A stretch of DNA of 64,000 nt from contig CAWHZZ010000001.1 in assembly GCA_963833965.1 (NCBI GenBank), positions 62,001 to 126,000 on the forward strand, written 5' to 3'. How positions within the stretch are numbered: position 1 is the first letter of the stretch; every line of letters starts with the position of its first letter. The translations under genes were made by a program, and so were the position numbers. Under the pieces are notes generated by a model. That model made no database searches, was not told where the DNA came from, and saw only the letters and a list, made by a program, of their open reading frames with translations. Below, piece after piece: positions 51,275 through 59,653 of the stretch. This DNA is from CAJCIW01 sp963833965 (GTDB lineage Bacteria; Chlamydiota; Chlamydiia; Chlamydiales; Rhabdochlamydiaceae).

Positions 51275-52068
51275 GCGGCTTTTCTTTTTTTCGTTTGTTT
51301 CTTTCGATGCTGCTGCAAGCTTTCTTTCAGCAGAGCCATGATGTCGTGAACTTTCGGCGATTTTGCGACCTCCCCTTTTTTGACGACGACTGTCTGCCCT
51401 TTGGCCTTTTTCTTGATGATCTGTTTGACCTTTTCCGTATAAGAATCAAAATAATCAGAGGGCTCAAAAGGCTTTGTCAACTGACCGATCAATTCGAGGG
51501 CGACATCGAGCTCTTTTTTTGAAGTGTCTATCCTAGGAATATTCAACCCTTCGGGTTTGACAATTTCCCCTTCGTAGCGCAGTTGATTTAAGATTAAAAT
51601 GTCTCCGTGCGGCCGGATGACGCCAAGATGCTCATGCTGCTTAAAGACAAAGTGCCCGACGGCGACTTTTTTCGATTTTTTCAGCGCTTCTCGGAGCAAA
51701 ATGTAGGCTTTTTCCGATCCTTTCTGCGGCTCTAAATAATAAGGGGTTGAAAAATACATGGTGTCGATTTGCCCCTCTTCCGTGAAATCGATGATCTCCA
51801 CTGTCCTGCTCTTTTTGGGATCGGCGCTTTCAAAATCCTCTTCGGTCAAAACGACGTAATCCCCTTCTTGATACTGATACCCTTTGACGATGTCTTCCCA
51901 AGGCACTTCTTTGCCATCGACCTTGCAAATGCGCGCGTAACGGATCTCTCCCAGGTCTTTTTTGTGGAGCATTTTGAATTTCAATTCCCGGTTTCGGCTG
52001 GCGCTGTATAAGCGGACAGGGATATGAATAAGTCCAAAACTGATGGCGCCTTTCCAGATCGATTTCAT
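51271..52068 (-). CDS. ku: Bacterial Ku protein, NHEJ
   Basis: 265 residues. MKSIWKGAISFGLIHIPVRL at the N-terminus and the ARICKVDGKEVPWEDIVKGYQ, YYLEPQKGSEKAYILLREAL and FKQHEHLGVIRPHGDILILN blocks are diagnostic of the Ku ring. A lysine-rich tail (residues ~225-265) follows the core, as in Ku proteins that bind DNA ends and recruit LigD. Homodimer that threads onto double-strand ends. ATG 52068 overlaps the upstream membrane-protein stop (ATGA), and its own stop overlaps the ligase start. Confidence 0.95.
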   Translation of the reverse strand: MKSIWKGAISFGLIHIPVRLYSASRNRELKFKMLHKKDLGEIRYARICKVDGKEVPWEDIVKGYQYQEGDYVVLTEEDFESADPKKSRTVEIIDFTEEGQIDTMYFSTPYYLEPQKGSEKAYILLREALKKSKKVAVGHFVFKQHEHLGVIRPHGDILILNQLRYEGEIVKPEGLNIPRIDTSKKELDVALELIGQLTKPFEPSDYFDSYTEKVKQIIKKKAKGQTVVVKKGEVAKSPKVHDIMALLKESLQQHRKKQTKKRKAA

Positions 52069-52421
52069 GTATGTTTCCTCTTTCTGAAAAAGATGATGAG
52101 ACTGACCCCGATGATGACCAGAGCAATCCCAGTCGCTAATGCCAGGATTGCCGGCTCTTGAGATTCAGAAATTTTCTCCTGGGCTTTTCCCCCAAAGAAC
52201 TTGATGAGAGGGTTCCACATCGTATTGTGCGAAAAAAAATTGCTGAAACGGTGAGCGAAATCTTTTGCTTCGGTGATTTTTTTGAATCCTTCGATCGCAG
52301 CATAAATTAAATAACTGCCTACCCCGCAAAGGAGCAATCCGAAGATTTGCCTGAGATTAATGAATCTTAATTTGGAGTTAATTCTATCTTCTAACTCTCT
52401 AACCACATTCCACCATTGCAT
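52065..52421 (-). CDS. Small membrane protein at the head of the Ku operon, hypothetical
   Basis: 118 residues with two hydrophobic segments (LRQIFGLLLCGVGSYLIYAA and LALATGIALVIIGVSLIIFF) separated by ~55 polar residues, and a basic C-terminal tail. I do not recognise the family. The stop overlaps the ku start, so it is the first gene of a four-gene operon ending with DUF3096. A membrane protein at each end of an end-joining operon is unusual. The start is divergent from the peptidase gene across a 66-base gap, where TATGATACT could be a shared -10 region. Confidence 0.7.
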   Translation of the reverse strand: MQWWNVVRELEDRINSKLRFINLRQIFGLLLCGVGSYLIYAAIEGFKKITEAKDFAHRFSNFFSHNTMWNPLIKFFGGKAQEKISESQEPAILALATGIALVIIGVSLIIFFRKRKHT

Positions 52422-52487
52422 TTATTTTCAGTAAATACTAAAAATAAAATAGTTTGTAAAGAATTGGTTTTCATCTATGATACTCTT

Positions 52488-53384
52488 ATGAACGAGCAGT
52501 ACAAGCAGAATTTCCTTCGCGCTGGGGCGTTTGCCAAAGAAGTCCGCGCTCTCGGCCTTTCATTGATCAAAACAGGAGCCTCTTATAACGACGTCATTCG
52601 GCAAATCTATGAGAAGATCGCTGAGCTCGGCGCACGTCCGGCCTTTCCTCCACAGATGGCGCTCGATTCGATCGCGGCCCATTTTCTCCCACAGCCAGGT
52701 TACGACATCACTTTTGCAAACGAGATCGTCAAACTCGATATCGGCGTCTGCTACCATGGGGCAATTGGCGACTGCGCGGGAACCGTGGATCTTTCCGGCG
52801 AGAGACAAAGCCTAGTGGATGCGGCTGAAGCCGGCTTAAAGGCCGCCGAAGAGATGATCGAGGTCGGCCTTCCCATACGGGAAATCGGCAAAGTCATCGC
52901 GCAAAAAATATCCTCGTACAACTTAAAACCGATTCAGAATCTTTGCGGCCATGGATTGAGCTATTACCAAGTGCATACTCCGCCCATGATCCCCAATTAC
53001 GACGACAACTCAACGGCTGTCATCAAGCCGGGAATGACCTTTGCGATCGAACCGTTTGCCACTAATGGCAATGGGTTGATTTATGAAGCGGAAAATCCGA
53101 CGATCTATTCCCAGATTTCCGACAAGCGGCCACTCAAATCCGATCTTGCGAGACGGGTGCTGGCGACAGTCAAAATGTTTCAGGGACTCCCATTTTCTGT
53201 CCACGATCTGCTCAGAAACGGCATGAATCTTGTCGAAGTGAAACTCGGCGTTGCGGAACTGCACAACGCCGGCGTCATTTTGGGCTACCCTCCCCTCATT
53301 GAAGAGGGCAACGGTCTTGTCGCCCAGGCCGAAAACTCTGTCCTCGTCGATATGAATGGAAAGGTATTCATTACAACCCGCTGA
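52488..53384 (+). CDS. map: Type II methionine aminopeptidase-like M24 metallopeptidase
   Basis: 298 residues from ATG 52488 (an upstream extension to 52416 is unlikely). All five metal ligands of the pita-bread fold are in place: VKLDIGVCYHGAIGDCAGTV (two Asp), LCGHGLSYYQVH (His), FAIEPFATNGNG (Glu) and LVAQAENSVLVDMNG (Glu). The GHGL...H...PN pattern and the ~60-residue insert between the first and second Glu (KSDLARRVLATVKMFQGLPF) are those of the archaeal/eukaryotic type II class, not the usual bacterial type I. It removes N-terminal methionine. Stop is 9 bases before polX, so likely cotranscribed. Whether a type I enzyme also exists is not visible here. Confidence 0.85.
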   Translation: MNEQYKQNFLRAGAFAKEVRALGLSLIKTGASYNDVIRQIYEKIAELGARPAFPPQMALDSIAAHFLPQPGYDITFANEIVKLDIGVCYHGAIGDCAGTVDLSGERQSLVDAAEAGLKAAEEMIEVGLPIREIGKVIAQKISSYNLKPIQNLCGHGLSYYQVHTPPMIPNYDDNSTAVIKPGMTFAIEPFATNGNGLIYEAENPTIYSQISDKRPLKSDLARRVLATVKMFQGLPFSVHDLLRNGMNLVEVKLGVAELHNAGVILGYPPLIEEGNGLVAQAENSVLVDMNGKVFITTR

Positions 53385-53393
53385 TTATTTCTT

Positions 53394-55112
53394 ATGGATA
53401 AAAAGGAAGTCGCCAGAATCTTCGAAGAGATCGCGGTTTTGTTAGAGCTCAAGGCGGCCAACCCTTTTCGCATCCGCGCCTACCGCAACGCTGTCCGGGC
53501 GGTCTTGAGTTTGGACGAAGACCTCGGAAAAGTGGTCGAGGAAAAACGTCTGACCGAATTGGAGGGCATCGGCGATGATCTCGCGGAGAAGATCACCACG
53601 CTTGTCAAAACAGGACGGCTTCCCTTTTATGAAAAATTGAAAAAATCGACGCCCGCTGGGATTGTCGAAATGATGCGCGTCCATGGACTTGGCGGCAAGA
53701 AAATCAAGCTGATCCATCAAAAGCTGAAGATCAAAACGATCGCCGAACTGAAAAAAGCGTGCGAGATGGGCAAATTGTCCAAATTGCGGGGCTTTGGCCC
53801 AAAGACCGAGAAAAACATCCTAGAATCTTTAAGTCATCAAGAGAGCTATCAAAAAAGGCATCTTTGGTGGGATGCGATGGCCGCCGCCCGGCCTATTCTC
53901 GAGAGCTTGCGCAAATTGAAAGGCGTCGATAAGGCCGAGATTGCCGGCAGTTTGCGCCGCAAACTGGAGACCATCGGGGATCTCGACTTTCTCGCCGCCT
54001 CTTCGAATCCCAAATCGGTGATGGAGTGGTTCGTAAGCCAGTCCTTTGTGGAGCGCGTTCTCGGCAAAGGTCTGACCAAATCAAGCGTGAAATTGAAAGG
54101 AGGCATGCAGGCTGATCTTCGCATCGTTCCGGCAAAACAATTTGAATTCGCGCTTGCCTATTTCACGGGCTCAAAAGAGCATAACATCAAATTGCGCGCT
54201 CGCTCGGTAAAACGGGGCTGGACGCTTAGCGAATACGGGCTGGAAAAAGGCCCCTTTGCGAAAGTGAAAAAAAATGTCAGCGAAACCGATATTTACAAGG
54301 CGCTAGGCCTGTCCTACATTCCGCCTGAGCTGCGCGAGGACCTCGGAGAAATCGAGGCCGCGGCCAAAAGCAAAATTCCGCTTCTCGTCAACGAAGAGGA
54401 TATCCGTGGGACGTTCCATAACCATACGACTGCATCGGATGGAAGGAACACTTTGCGCGAGATGGTCGAGGCGGCGCAAGAGCTCGACTGGGATTACATC
54501 GGTATCGCCGATCACTCAAAATCGAGCTTTCAGGCCAATGGACAAAATGAAGAGCAGCTCTTGAAACAAATCCAAGAGATCAAAAAGCTAAACGCATCGG
54601 GCAAATATCGTCCCCACATTTTCGCCGGCGTCGAATGTGACATTTTGCCAAGCGGAAAACTCGATTTTGCTGACGCCATTTTGAAACAGCTCGATTACGT
54701 CGTGATCTCTGTGCACAGCGCGCTCAGCCAAGATGAAAAGACGATGACAAAGCGCATCATCCGCGCGATAGAAAATCCTAATGCGACAATGGTGGGACAC
54801 CTCACCGGGCGCCTTTTGCTCAAACGCGAAGGGTACAAAGTCAACGTCGCCAAAGTGATCGACGCTTGCATCGCCAATAAAAAAATCATGGAGCTCAACG
54901 CCAATCCGATGCGCCTAGACATGGATTGGCGATGGTGGCATTACGCCTCCGAAAAAGGACTCTTATGCTGCATCAACACCGATGCGCACAACATAGGCAC
55001 GCTGCAATTTTTCCGCGCAGGAGTCAACGCTGCGCGCAAAGGCTGGCTGAAAAAGTCAGACATTTTCAACACGCGCACACTTGCCCAAGTGCAAAAGTTC
55101 TTGATGCATTAA
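53394..55112 (+). CDS. polX: DNA polymerase X (polymerase plus PHP exonuclease)
   Basis: 572 residues. N-terminal helix-hairpin-helix region (~1-160; KLSKLRGFGPKTEKNIL), nucleotidyltransferase palm with AGSLRRKLETIGDLDFL (two catalytic Asp) and QADLRIVP (third), thumb (HNIKLRARSVKRGWTLSEYG), then a PHP domain (~330-570): GTFHNHTTASDGRNTLREMV, IGIADHSKSS, AGVECDILPSG, HLTGRLLLKREGY and NTDAHN, metal-binding histidines retained. It fills short gaps and trims 3' ends. Next to Ku and ligase it may supply the gap-filling activity that the polymerase domain of full LigD usually gives. Confidence 0.93.
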   Translation: MDKKEVARIFEEIAVLLELKAANPFRIRAYRNAVRAVLSLDEDLGKVVEEKRLTELEGIGDDLAEKITTLVKTGRLPFYEKLKKSTPAGIVEMMRVHGLGGKKIKLIHQKLKIKTIAELKKACEMGKLSKLRGFGPKTEKNILESLSHQESYQKRHLWWDAMAAARPILESLRKLKGVDKAEIAGSLRRKLETIGDLDFLAASSNPKSVMEWFVSQSFVERVLGKGLTKSSVKLKGGMQADLRIVPAKQFEFALAYFTGSKEHNIKLRARSVKRGWTLSEYGLEKGPFAKVKKNVSETDIYKALGLSYIPPELREDLGEIEAAAKSKIPLLVNEEDIRGTFHNHTTASDGRNTLREMVEAAQELDWDYIGIADHSKSSFQANGQNEEQLLKQIQEIKKLNASGKYRPHIFAGVECDILPSGKLDFADAILKQLDYVVISVHSALSQDEKTMTKRIIRAIENPNATMVGHLTGRLLLKREGYKVNVAKVIDACIANKKIMELNANPMRLDMDWRWWHYASEKGLLCCINTDAHNIGTLQFFRAGVNAARKGWLKKSDIFNTRTLAQVQKFLMH

Positions 55113-55255
55113 ACTTTTTCTTGCGGTTTTTTCCATTTTAGGTAAACTGTCTCGATCGAACGGTTTGTGAAATCGATCTCGAAAATTCTAAAATATCAGA
55201 AACTCAAATGACATCTCCTTGAGCACTCTCAGAAACCTATCTCTTGGAGCAAACC

Positions 55256-56149
55256 ATGGTGAAAAATTTTCTCATTCAATACCTTATTTCCGTTATTCTT
55301 CTATCATGCAGTTACGTTCAAGCCGATTCCAATGATGGTGTGGAAGGCCTTCCGCTCTATCATTGGGATGAAGTGTGGCATGGACGTGTGCTTGAAAACT
55401 TCGGCGATATCATCGCCCATAAACTTGTGGAAAGGATAGTCGGCTGTCCTGTACATGCTTTCAAAAAAGGCCAAAAACCCTCCGAAAAAAAACTTCTGGC
55501 CATCGGATCTTTGCTTTATTTTGCCACCGACGGGGACGTACTTTGGGGAACTGGAACAAACAACAAAAAAACCGACGGAAAAGGGTTCAAGTTCACAACT
55601 TTGGACATTCGGGCTGTCCGAGGACCTTTGACCCGCAAGTTTATTTGGGATAAGTTTCAGATCGACGCCCCAGAAATTTACGGAGATCCCGCTCTTTTAT
55701 TTCCCTATTTTTTTCCTGAATTTAAAAGAAAGGAAAACCCTTCCCTCGATTATCTGATCATTCCGCATTATTCCGAAGAGCATTTGTTCCTCAAGGAAGA
55801 ATGGGACAATATCATTTATTCGACAGATCCCTGGGAAGAAATCGTTGAAAAAATTCTAGATAGCCGTCTAGTGATATCGAGCTCGCTGCATGGCATTGTC
55901 ATTGCAGAAGCTTATGGAATCCCGGCCCGGCTGTTCATGATGGAGAGCAGCGAGCCGCTGTGGAAATATAGTGATTACTATATGGGAACAAACCGACCTA
56001 ATTTTAAATACGCTACCTCTGTAGATGAAGCTTTGGAGATGGGCGGAGAGCAGCCCTTTCAATGCGATCTCGAAAGACTCTATGGAGTTTTTCCTTTTGA
56101 ATACTGGCCAAGCGCTGAGATCAAAAAAATCAATTTTCGTGGAGAATAA
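55256..56149 (+). CDS. Exported polysaccharide pyruvyl transferase-like protein, short form
   Basis: 297 residues from ATG 55256 (GGAG 7 bases upstream). Signal peptide with a possible lipobox (LISVILLSC, Cys ~17), so it may be a lipoprotein. NFGDIIAHKLVERIVGCPV near residue 35 is the GD-N start of the pyruvyl transferase family; AIGSLLYFATDGDVLWGTGT, IRAVRGPLTRKF, YGDPALLFP and VISSSLHGIVIAEAYGIPAR are very close to ExoV/PssK-type enzymes. The family normally works on cytosolic lipid-linked sugars. First of three genes with 2-base gap and 4-base overlap, so it acts with the two propeller proteins that follow. Confidence 0.82.
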   Translation: MVKNFLIQYLISVILLSCSYVQADSNDGVEGLPLYHWDEVWHGRVLENFGDIIAHKLVERIVGCPVHAFKKGQKPSEKKLLAIGSLLYFATDGDVLWGTGTNNKKTDGKGFKFTTLDIRAVRGPLTRKFIWDKFQIDAPEIYGDPALLFPYFFPEFKRKENPSLDYLIIPHYSEEHLFLKEEWDNIIYSTDPWEEIVEKILDSRLVISSSLHGIVIAEAYGIPARLFMMESSEPLWKYSDYYMGTNRPNFKYATSVDEALEMGGEQPFQCDLERLYGVFPFEYWPSAEIKKINFRGE

Positions 56150-56151
56150 CT

Positions 56152-57261
56152 ATGAAAAAACAACTACTTTTATTCACTTTCTTAGTCTGTACCCTCAAGA
56201 GTCACGCTACAATGGACTTTTCCGATTATCCCCCGGTGCCGCCTCCACCCTCTCCTTTGCCCAAGGAGGAGCCGGCTCCCAAACTGCCTCCAAATTTGAT
56301 CGATTTGGAAAAGCTCGCCCAAGATTTCATTCTAGAGACCAAAAGGATCGAGTTTCCAGATTTTCCCGATGCCTTCAATCCCTCGATCATCCGATGGCAA
56401 GGCCATCTCCTGATGAGCTTTCGCTGTTACCATCCCACCAACGGATCGACCAATCCCTTCGCCCTCGTTTGGCTCGACGATGACTTTAACCCCGTGAGCG
56501 ATCCGCAAGTATTCGAGCTTCCTTTCCATAATCCGGTTCTCCCCTCCAAACAACAAGATCCCCGATTAATTTCCGTCGGGGAGCGGCTTTTCGCCGTTTA
56601 CAACAACATTTTGGAGAGCGTCACGCACAGGGAAATCCGCCGCATGTATGTCGTTGAACTATTTTACAATGGGGAGAAATTTTCAGCGGGCGAGCCTGAG
56701 TGCCTGGAGGAGTACGAAGAAAAAACCGATATGCGCTACGAAAAGAATTGGGTTCCCTTCGATTATCAAGGGGAGCTGCTTCTCAGCTATAGCCTTGCTC
56801 CCCATCGCGTCCTGCGTCCGATTTTTGGGACAAAGTCTTGCGAGACAGTGTCGGCATGCTCGAGAAGCTTCCCTTGGAATTGGGGAACTCCTCGAGGAGG
56901 CACGCAAGCTTTGCGCGATGGGGACCATTATCTCGCTTTTTTCCATTCTTGGACCGATGCCGCCACGGTGCAGTCGAATGGAAAAAAAATCTCACACTAT
57001 GTGATGGGGGCCTACACGTTTGAGCCATATCCTCCTTTCGCGATCATCGCCATCACCCCAAAGCCTCTGACAGCCCCGAGCTTCTATCGCCCGCCTTACT
57101 ATAAAACTTGGAAGCCTTTAAGATGTGTTTTTCCAGGAGGTCTCGTCATCGACGGAGACACCATTTGGCTCTCGTATGGAAGGCAAGACCATGAGATCTG
57201 GATCGCAAAAATCGACAAGAAACGCCTATTGCAAAGCCTAACCCCTGTTTCTTACAAATGA
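56152..57261 (+). CDS. Exported five-bladed-propeller-like protein, copy 1
   Basis: 369 residues; GGAGAA before ATG 56152. Signal peptide KKQLLLFTFLVCTLKSHA, then a proline-rich linker (residues ~25-47: PPVPPPPSPLPKEEPAPKLP). The rest resembles GH130/GH43-like propellers: AFNPSIIRWQGHLLMSFRCY, DPRLISVGERLFAVYNN, KNWVPFDYQGELLLSYSLAP, WNWGTPRGGTQAL, YLAFFHSWTD and IWLSYGRQDHEIWIAKID. Each is an expected blade strand, and the conserved Asp/Arg/Glu positions may bind sugar. Whether it is a glycosidase, phosphorylase or binding protein is open. Downstream copy overlaps by 4 bases. Confidence 0.65.
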   Translation: MKKQLLLFTFLVCTLKSHATMDFSDYPPVPPPPSPLPKEEPAPKLPPNLIDLEKLAQDFILETKRIEFPDFPDAFNPSIIRWQGHLLMSFRCYHPTNGSTNPFALVWLDDDFNPVSDPQVFELPFHNPVLPSKQQDPRLISVGERLFAVYNNILESVTHREIRRMYVVELFYNGEKFSAGEPECLEEYEEKTDMRYEKNWVPFDYQGELLLSYSLAPHRVLRPIFGTKSCETVSACSRSFPWNWGTPRGGTQALRDGDHYLAFFHSWTDAATVQSNGKKISHYVMGAYTFEPYPPFAIIAITPKPLTAPSFYRPPYYKTWKPLRCVFPGGLVIDGDTIWLSYGRQDHEIWIAKIDKKRLLQSLTPVSYK

Positions 57262-58289
57262 ACTGGCTAGTTTTATTGTTTCTCTTCTCCTCAACCTGCT
57301 TTTGCAAACCGCTGCCGTACGACCTGGAATCGCTATGCCAGCCGTTTGTTTTGGAGACAAGACAAATTGAGATCCCTGGGTATCCGCTTGCCTTCAATCC
57401 CGGAATCGTGCGGTGGAATGGGCGATTGGTGATGAGTTTTCGGATCCTGCCCGACCCGAAACAATCGTACAATTCTGAAATTGGCCTTGTCTTTCTCAAT
57501 GAGGATTTTCAACCCTGTAGCAAACCACAATTGATTGCTCTTAGAGATGAATATTCGATCGCGCCATCGCGCGCGGAAGACGCGCGCCTCATCACTTTTG
57601 GAGATCGATTGTTCATGGCCTACGACGACAACGCCGAACTCAAGATCAGCAAAGGCGGCTTTCGAATGTTCATCGCCGAGATTCACTACGATGGAGAACA
57701 TTTTATCGCCGACCCCGTCGAGATATTAAAATACTATGAAGGAGAAAGCCGGCATGTGCGCGAGAAGGCATGGACCCCGTTCGATTACCGCGGGAGCATG
57801 CTCTTAGCGTATAGCATCAATCCCCTTCTCATTTTTTTTCCGCGTCTAGATGGATCGGGCATCTGCGACACGGTTTCCTATTCAAAAAGCGCCGTGCCAT
57901 GGAACTGGGGAATCATCCGCGGCGGCACCCCAGCTCTTCTCGATGAGGAAGGGTATCTTGCCTTTTTCCACTCTTCCATCGACATGGCGTCTTCCCATTC
58001 GGGAGGAAAAACCATGACGCATTACTTTGTCGGAGCCTATCTATTTTCCTTGGAACCGCCCTTCACACTCCTCAAGATCAGCCCGGAGCCGATCGTCGGC
58101 AAGGATTTCTACAAAGGGAAGCATTACAAACCTTATTGGAAACCGATCCGCTGCGTCTTCCCTTGCGGCTATGTCACCAAAGGCATGCACATTTGGATGG
58201 CCTACGGCCGCAACGATCATGAATGCTGGATCGCCAAAATCGACAAAGCAGGGCTTTTTAAGAGCATGGTTGTAGTAGAAAACGAGTGA
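57258..58289 (+). CDS. Exported five-bladed-propeller-like protein, copy 2
   Basis: 343 residues; ATG overlaps the previous stop (ATGA). Signal peptide NWLVLLFLFSSTCFC, with Cys possibly as lipobox. Paralogue of copy 1 without the proline linker: AFNPGIVRWNGRLVMSFRIL, DARLITFGDRLFMAYDD, KAWTPFDYRGSMLLAYSINP, WNWGIIRGGTPAL, YLAFFHSSIDMA and IWMAYGRNDHECWIAKIDK. The shared RGGT and DHE(C/I)WIAKID motifs mark likely functional residues. Same role uncertainty as copy 1. Ends the three-gene cluster. Confidence 0.65.
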   Translation: MNWLVLLFLFSSTCFCKPLPYDLESLCQPFVLETRQIEIPGYPLAFNPGIVRWNGRLVMSFRILPDPKQSYNSEIGLVFLNEDFQPCSKPQLIALRDEYSIAPSRAEDARLITFGDRLFMAYDDNAELKISKGGFRMFIAEIHYDGEHFIADPVEILKYYEGESRHVREKAWTPFDYRGSMLLAYSINPLLIFFPRLDGSGICDTVSYSKSAVPWNWGIIRGGTPALLDEEGYLAFFHSSIDMASSHSGGKTMTHYFVGAYLFSLEPPFTLLKISPEPIVGKDFYKGKHYKPYWKPIRCVFPCGYVTKGMHIWMAYGRNDHECWIAKIDKAGLFKSMVVVENE

Positions 58290-58337
58290 GAGTATAATTG
58301 TTATTCGAATTCTTTTGAGACTCAGCAATTACGACGA

Positions 58338-58419
58338 TTTAACGCAAAGACGCAAATTTTTTTATAAATTATTTTCAATTTTCTCCGCGTCTTCGCGTCG
58401 TGGGGTATTTGCGTTGAAA
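58338..58419. repeat. Inverted repeat, family F, in the 5' region of the MFS gene
   Basis: TTTAACGCAAAGACGC on the left and TTTGCGTTGAAA on the right, with CGCGTCTTCGCGTCG between them that can pair with the internal GACGC. This kind of element (AACGCAAAGACGC...GCGTCTTTGCGTT) is seen scattered in many bacterial intergenic regions. It could form a hairpin of ~80 bases. Confidence 0.5.
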
Positions 58420-58486
58420 AATTTGCTCACCCTTTTCAAAGACCTCATCTTGATTATGAATGACACAAAGGCTATAGAAGCTTTGT

Positions 58487-59653
58487 ATGGGGACACGTGC
58501 GAGAAAGCAGGCTCTTCGGTTCATTGTGCTGATGGGCTTGGTCAGCCTGTTTGCGGATTGTACGTATGAGGGCGCGCGGAGCATCCGAGGATCGTTTTTG
58601 GCTGTGCTTGGGGCGAGCGGGGCGGCTGTGGGCGCTGTCGTCGGCCTCGGCGAGCTGGTCGGCTATGGAGTGCGCATCCTTTCGGGGATGGCGGCCGACC
58701 GCACACGCGCGTATTGGCTATTTACGATTCTCGGTTATTTGATCAATCTAATGGCGGTCCCACTGCTCGCTCTCGCGGGCAATTGGCACATTGCGGCCGG
58801 TTTGATCATTTTGGAGCGCCTCGGCAAAGGGTTACGAACCCCTGCGCGCGATGCGATGCTCTCCTTTGCCACAAAACAAGTCGGCCAGGGATTTGGGTTT
58901 GGCCTTCATGAAGCGCTCGACCAGATCGGAGCGCTTGCCGGCCCTCTGATGGTTGCGGGAATTTTGTTCTATCGACATGAATACAATCCGGCTTTTGCCT
59001 TTCTTGCAATTCCGGCATTGGCCTCGTTTGCCATTTTGATTGCTGGGAGAATTTCTTTTCCGCGGCCTGAGCAGATGGAAATCGGCGAGAAAAGATGGGA
59101 AACGAAGAGCTTTCCTAAAATTTTTTGGATCTATGTGCTCGCTTCTTCTTTTGTCGGGGCCGGCTTTATCGATTTTGCCATCCTTTCTTATCACTTCGAA
59201 AAAAATGAGATCCTCGCTCGGACATGGATCCCGCTGTTTTACGCCTGTGCCATGAGCATGGATGGAATCGCGGCGTTAGTGATGGGAAAAATTTTCGATC
59301 TGAAAGGGATTTCGACACTTGCCGCGGTAACCGCGGCCGCTAGCATTTTCGCCCCGTTTGTCCTGTTTGGTGGATTTGCGACTATTTTGATCGGTGTGCT
59401 GCTCTGGGGAATTAGCCTCGGCGCCCAGGAGTCGATCATGCGCTCCTACATCGCCGTGATCATACCTCCAGGGCGTCGCGCCAGCGCCTACGGCATTCTC
59501 TATTTGAGTTTCGGGGTATTTTGGTTTTTGGGCAGCACCACGATTGGCATTCTCTACGACACTTCTTTGCTGGGAGCTGTCATTTTTTCCATGGCCGCAC
59601 AGCTCTGCGGCGCTGGTTTATTTTTATTTTGCAACGTGCGGAGGCATCAATGA
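58487..59653 (+). CDS. Major facilitator superfamily transporter
   Basis: 388 residues, 12 predicted membrane segments. The first segments, FIVLMGLVSLFADCTYEGAR, and the cytosolic loop SGMAADRTRAYWLFTILGYL (equivalent to the MFS motif A) are clear; ERLGKGLRTPARDAMLSFA is reminiscent of exporters in the drug/metabolite group. LSLGAQESIMRSYIA-type glutamines in the second half are also typical. Substrate unknown. ATG 58487 has no strong ribosome site; frame is open upstream but without better starts. Its stop overlaps the phosphoesterase start. Confidence 0.85.
   Translation: MGTRARKQALRFIVLMGLVSLFADCTYEGARSIRGSFLAVLGASGAAVGAVVGLGELVGYGVRILSGMAADRTRAYWLFTILGYLINLMAVPLLALAGNWHIAAGLIILERLGKGLRTPARDAMLSFATKQVGQGFGFGLHEALDQIGALAGPLMVAGILFYRHEYNPAFAFLAIPALASFAILIAGRISFPRPEQMEIGEKRWETKSFPKIFWIYVLASSFVGAGFIDFAILSYHFEKNEILARTWIPLFYACAMSMDGIAALVMGKIFDLKGISTLAAVTAAASIFAPFVLFGGFATILIGVLLWGISLGAQESIMRSYIAVIIPPGRRASAYGILYLSFGVFWFLGSTTIGILYDTSLLGAVIFSMAAQLCGAGLFLFCNVRRHQ

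Noticed and set aside
58315..58569. Frame upstream of and overlapping the MFS gene start
   Set aside because: It reads through the inverted repeat at 58338-58419 and into the transporter in the wrong frame; judged non-coding.
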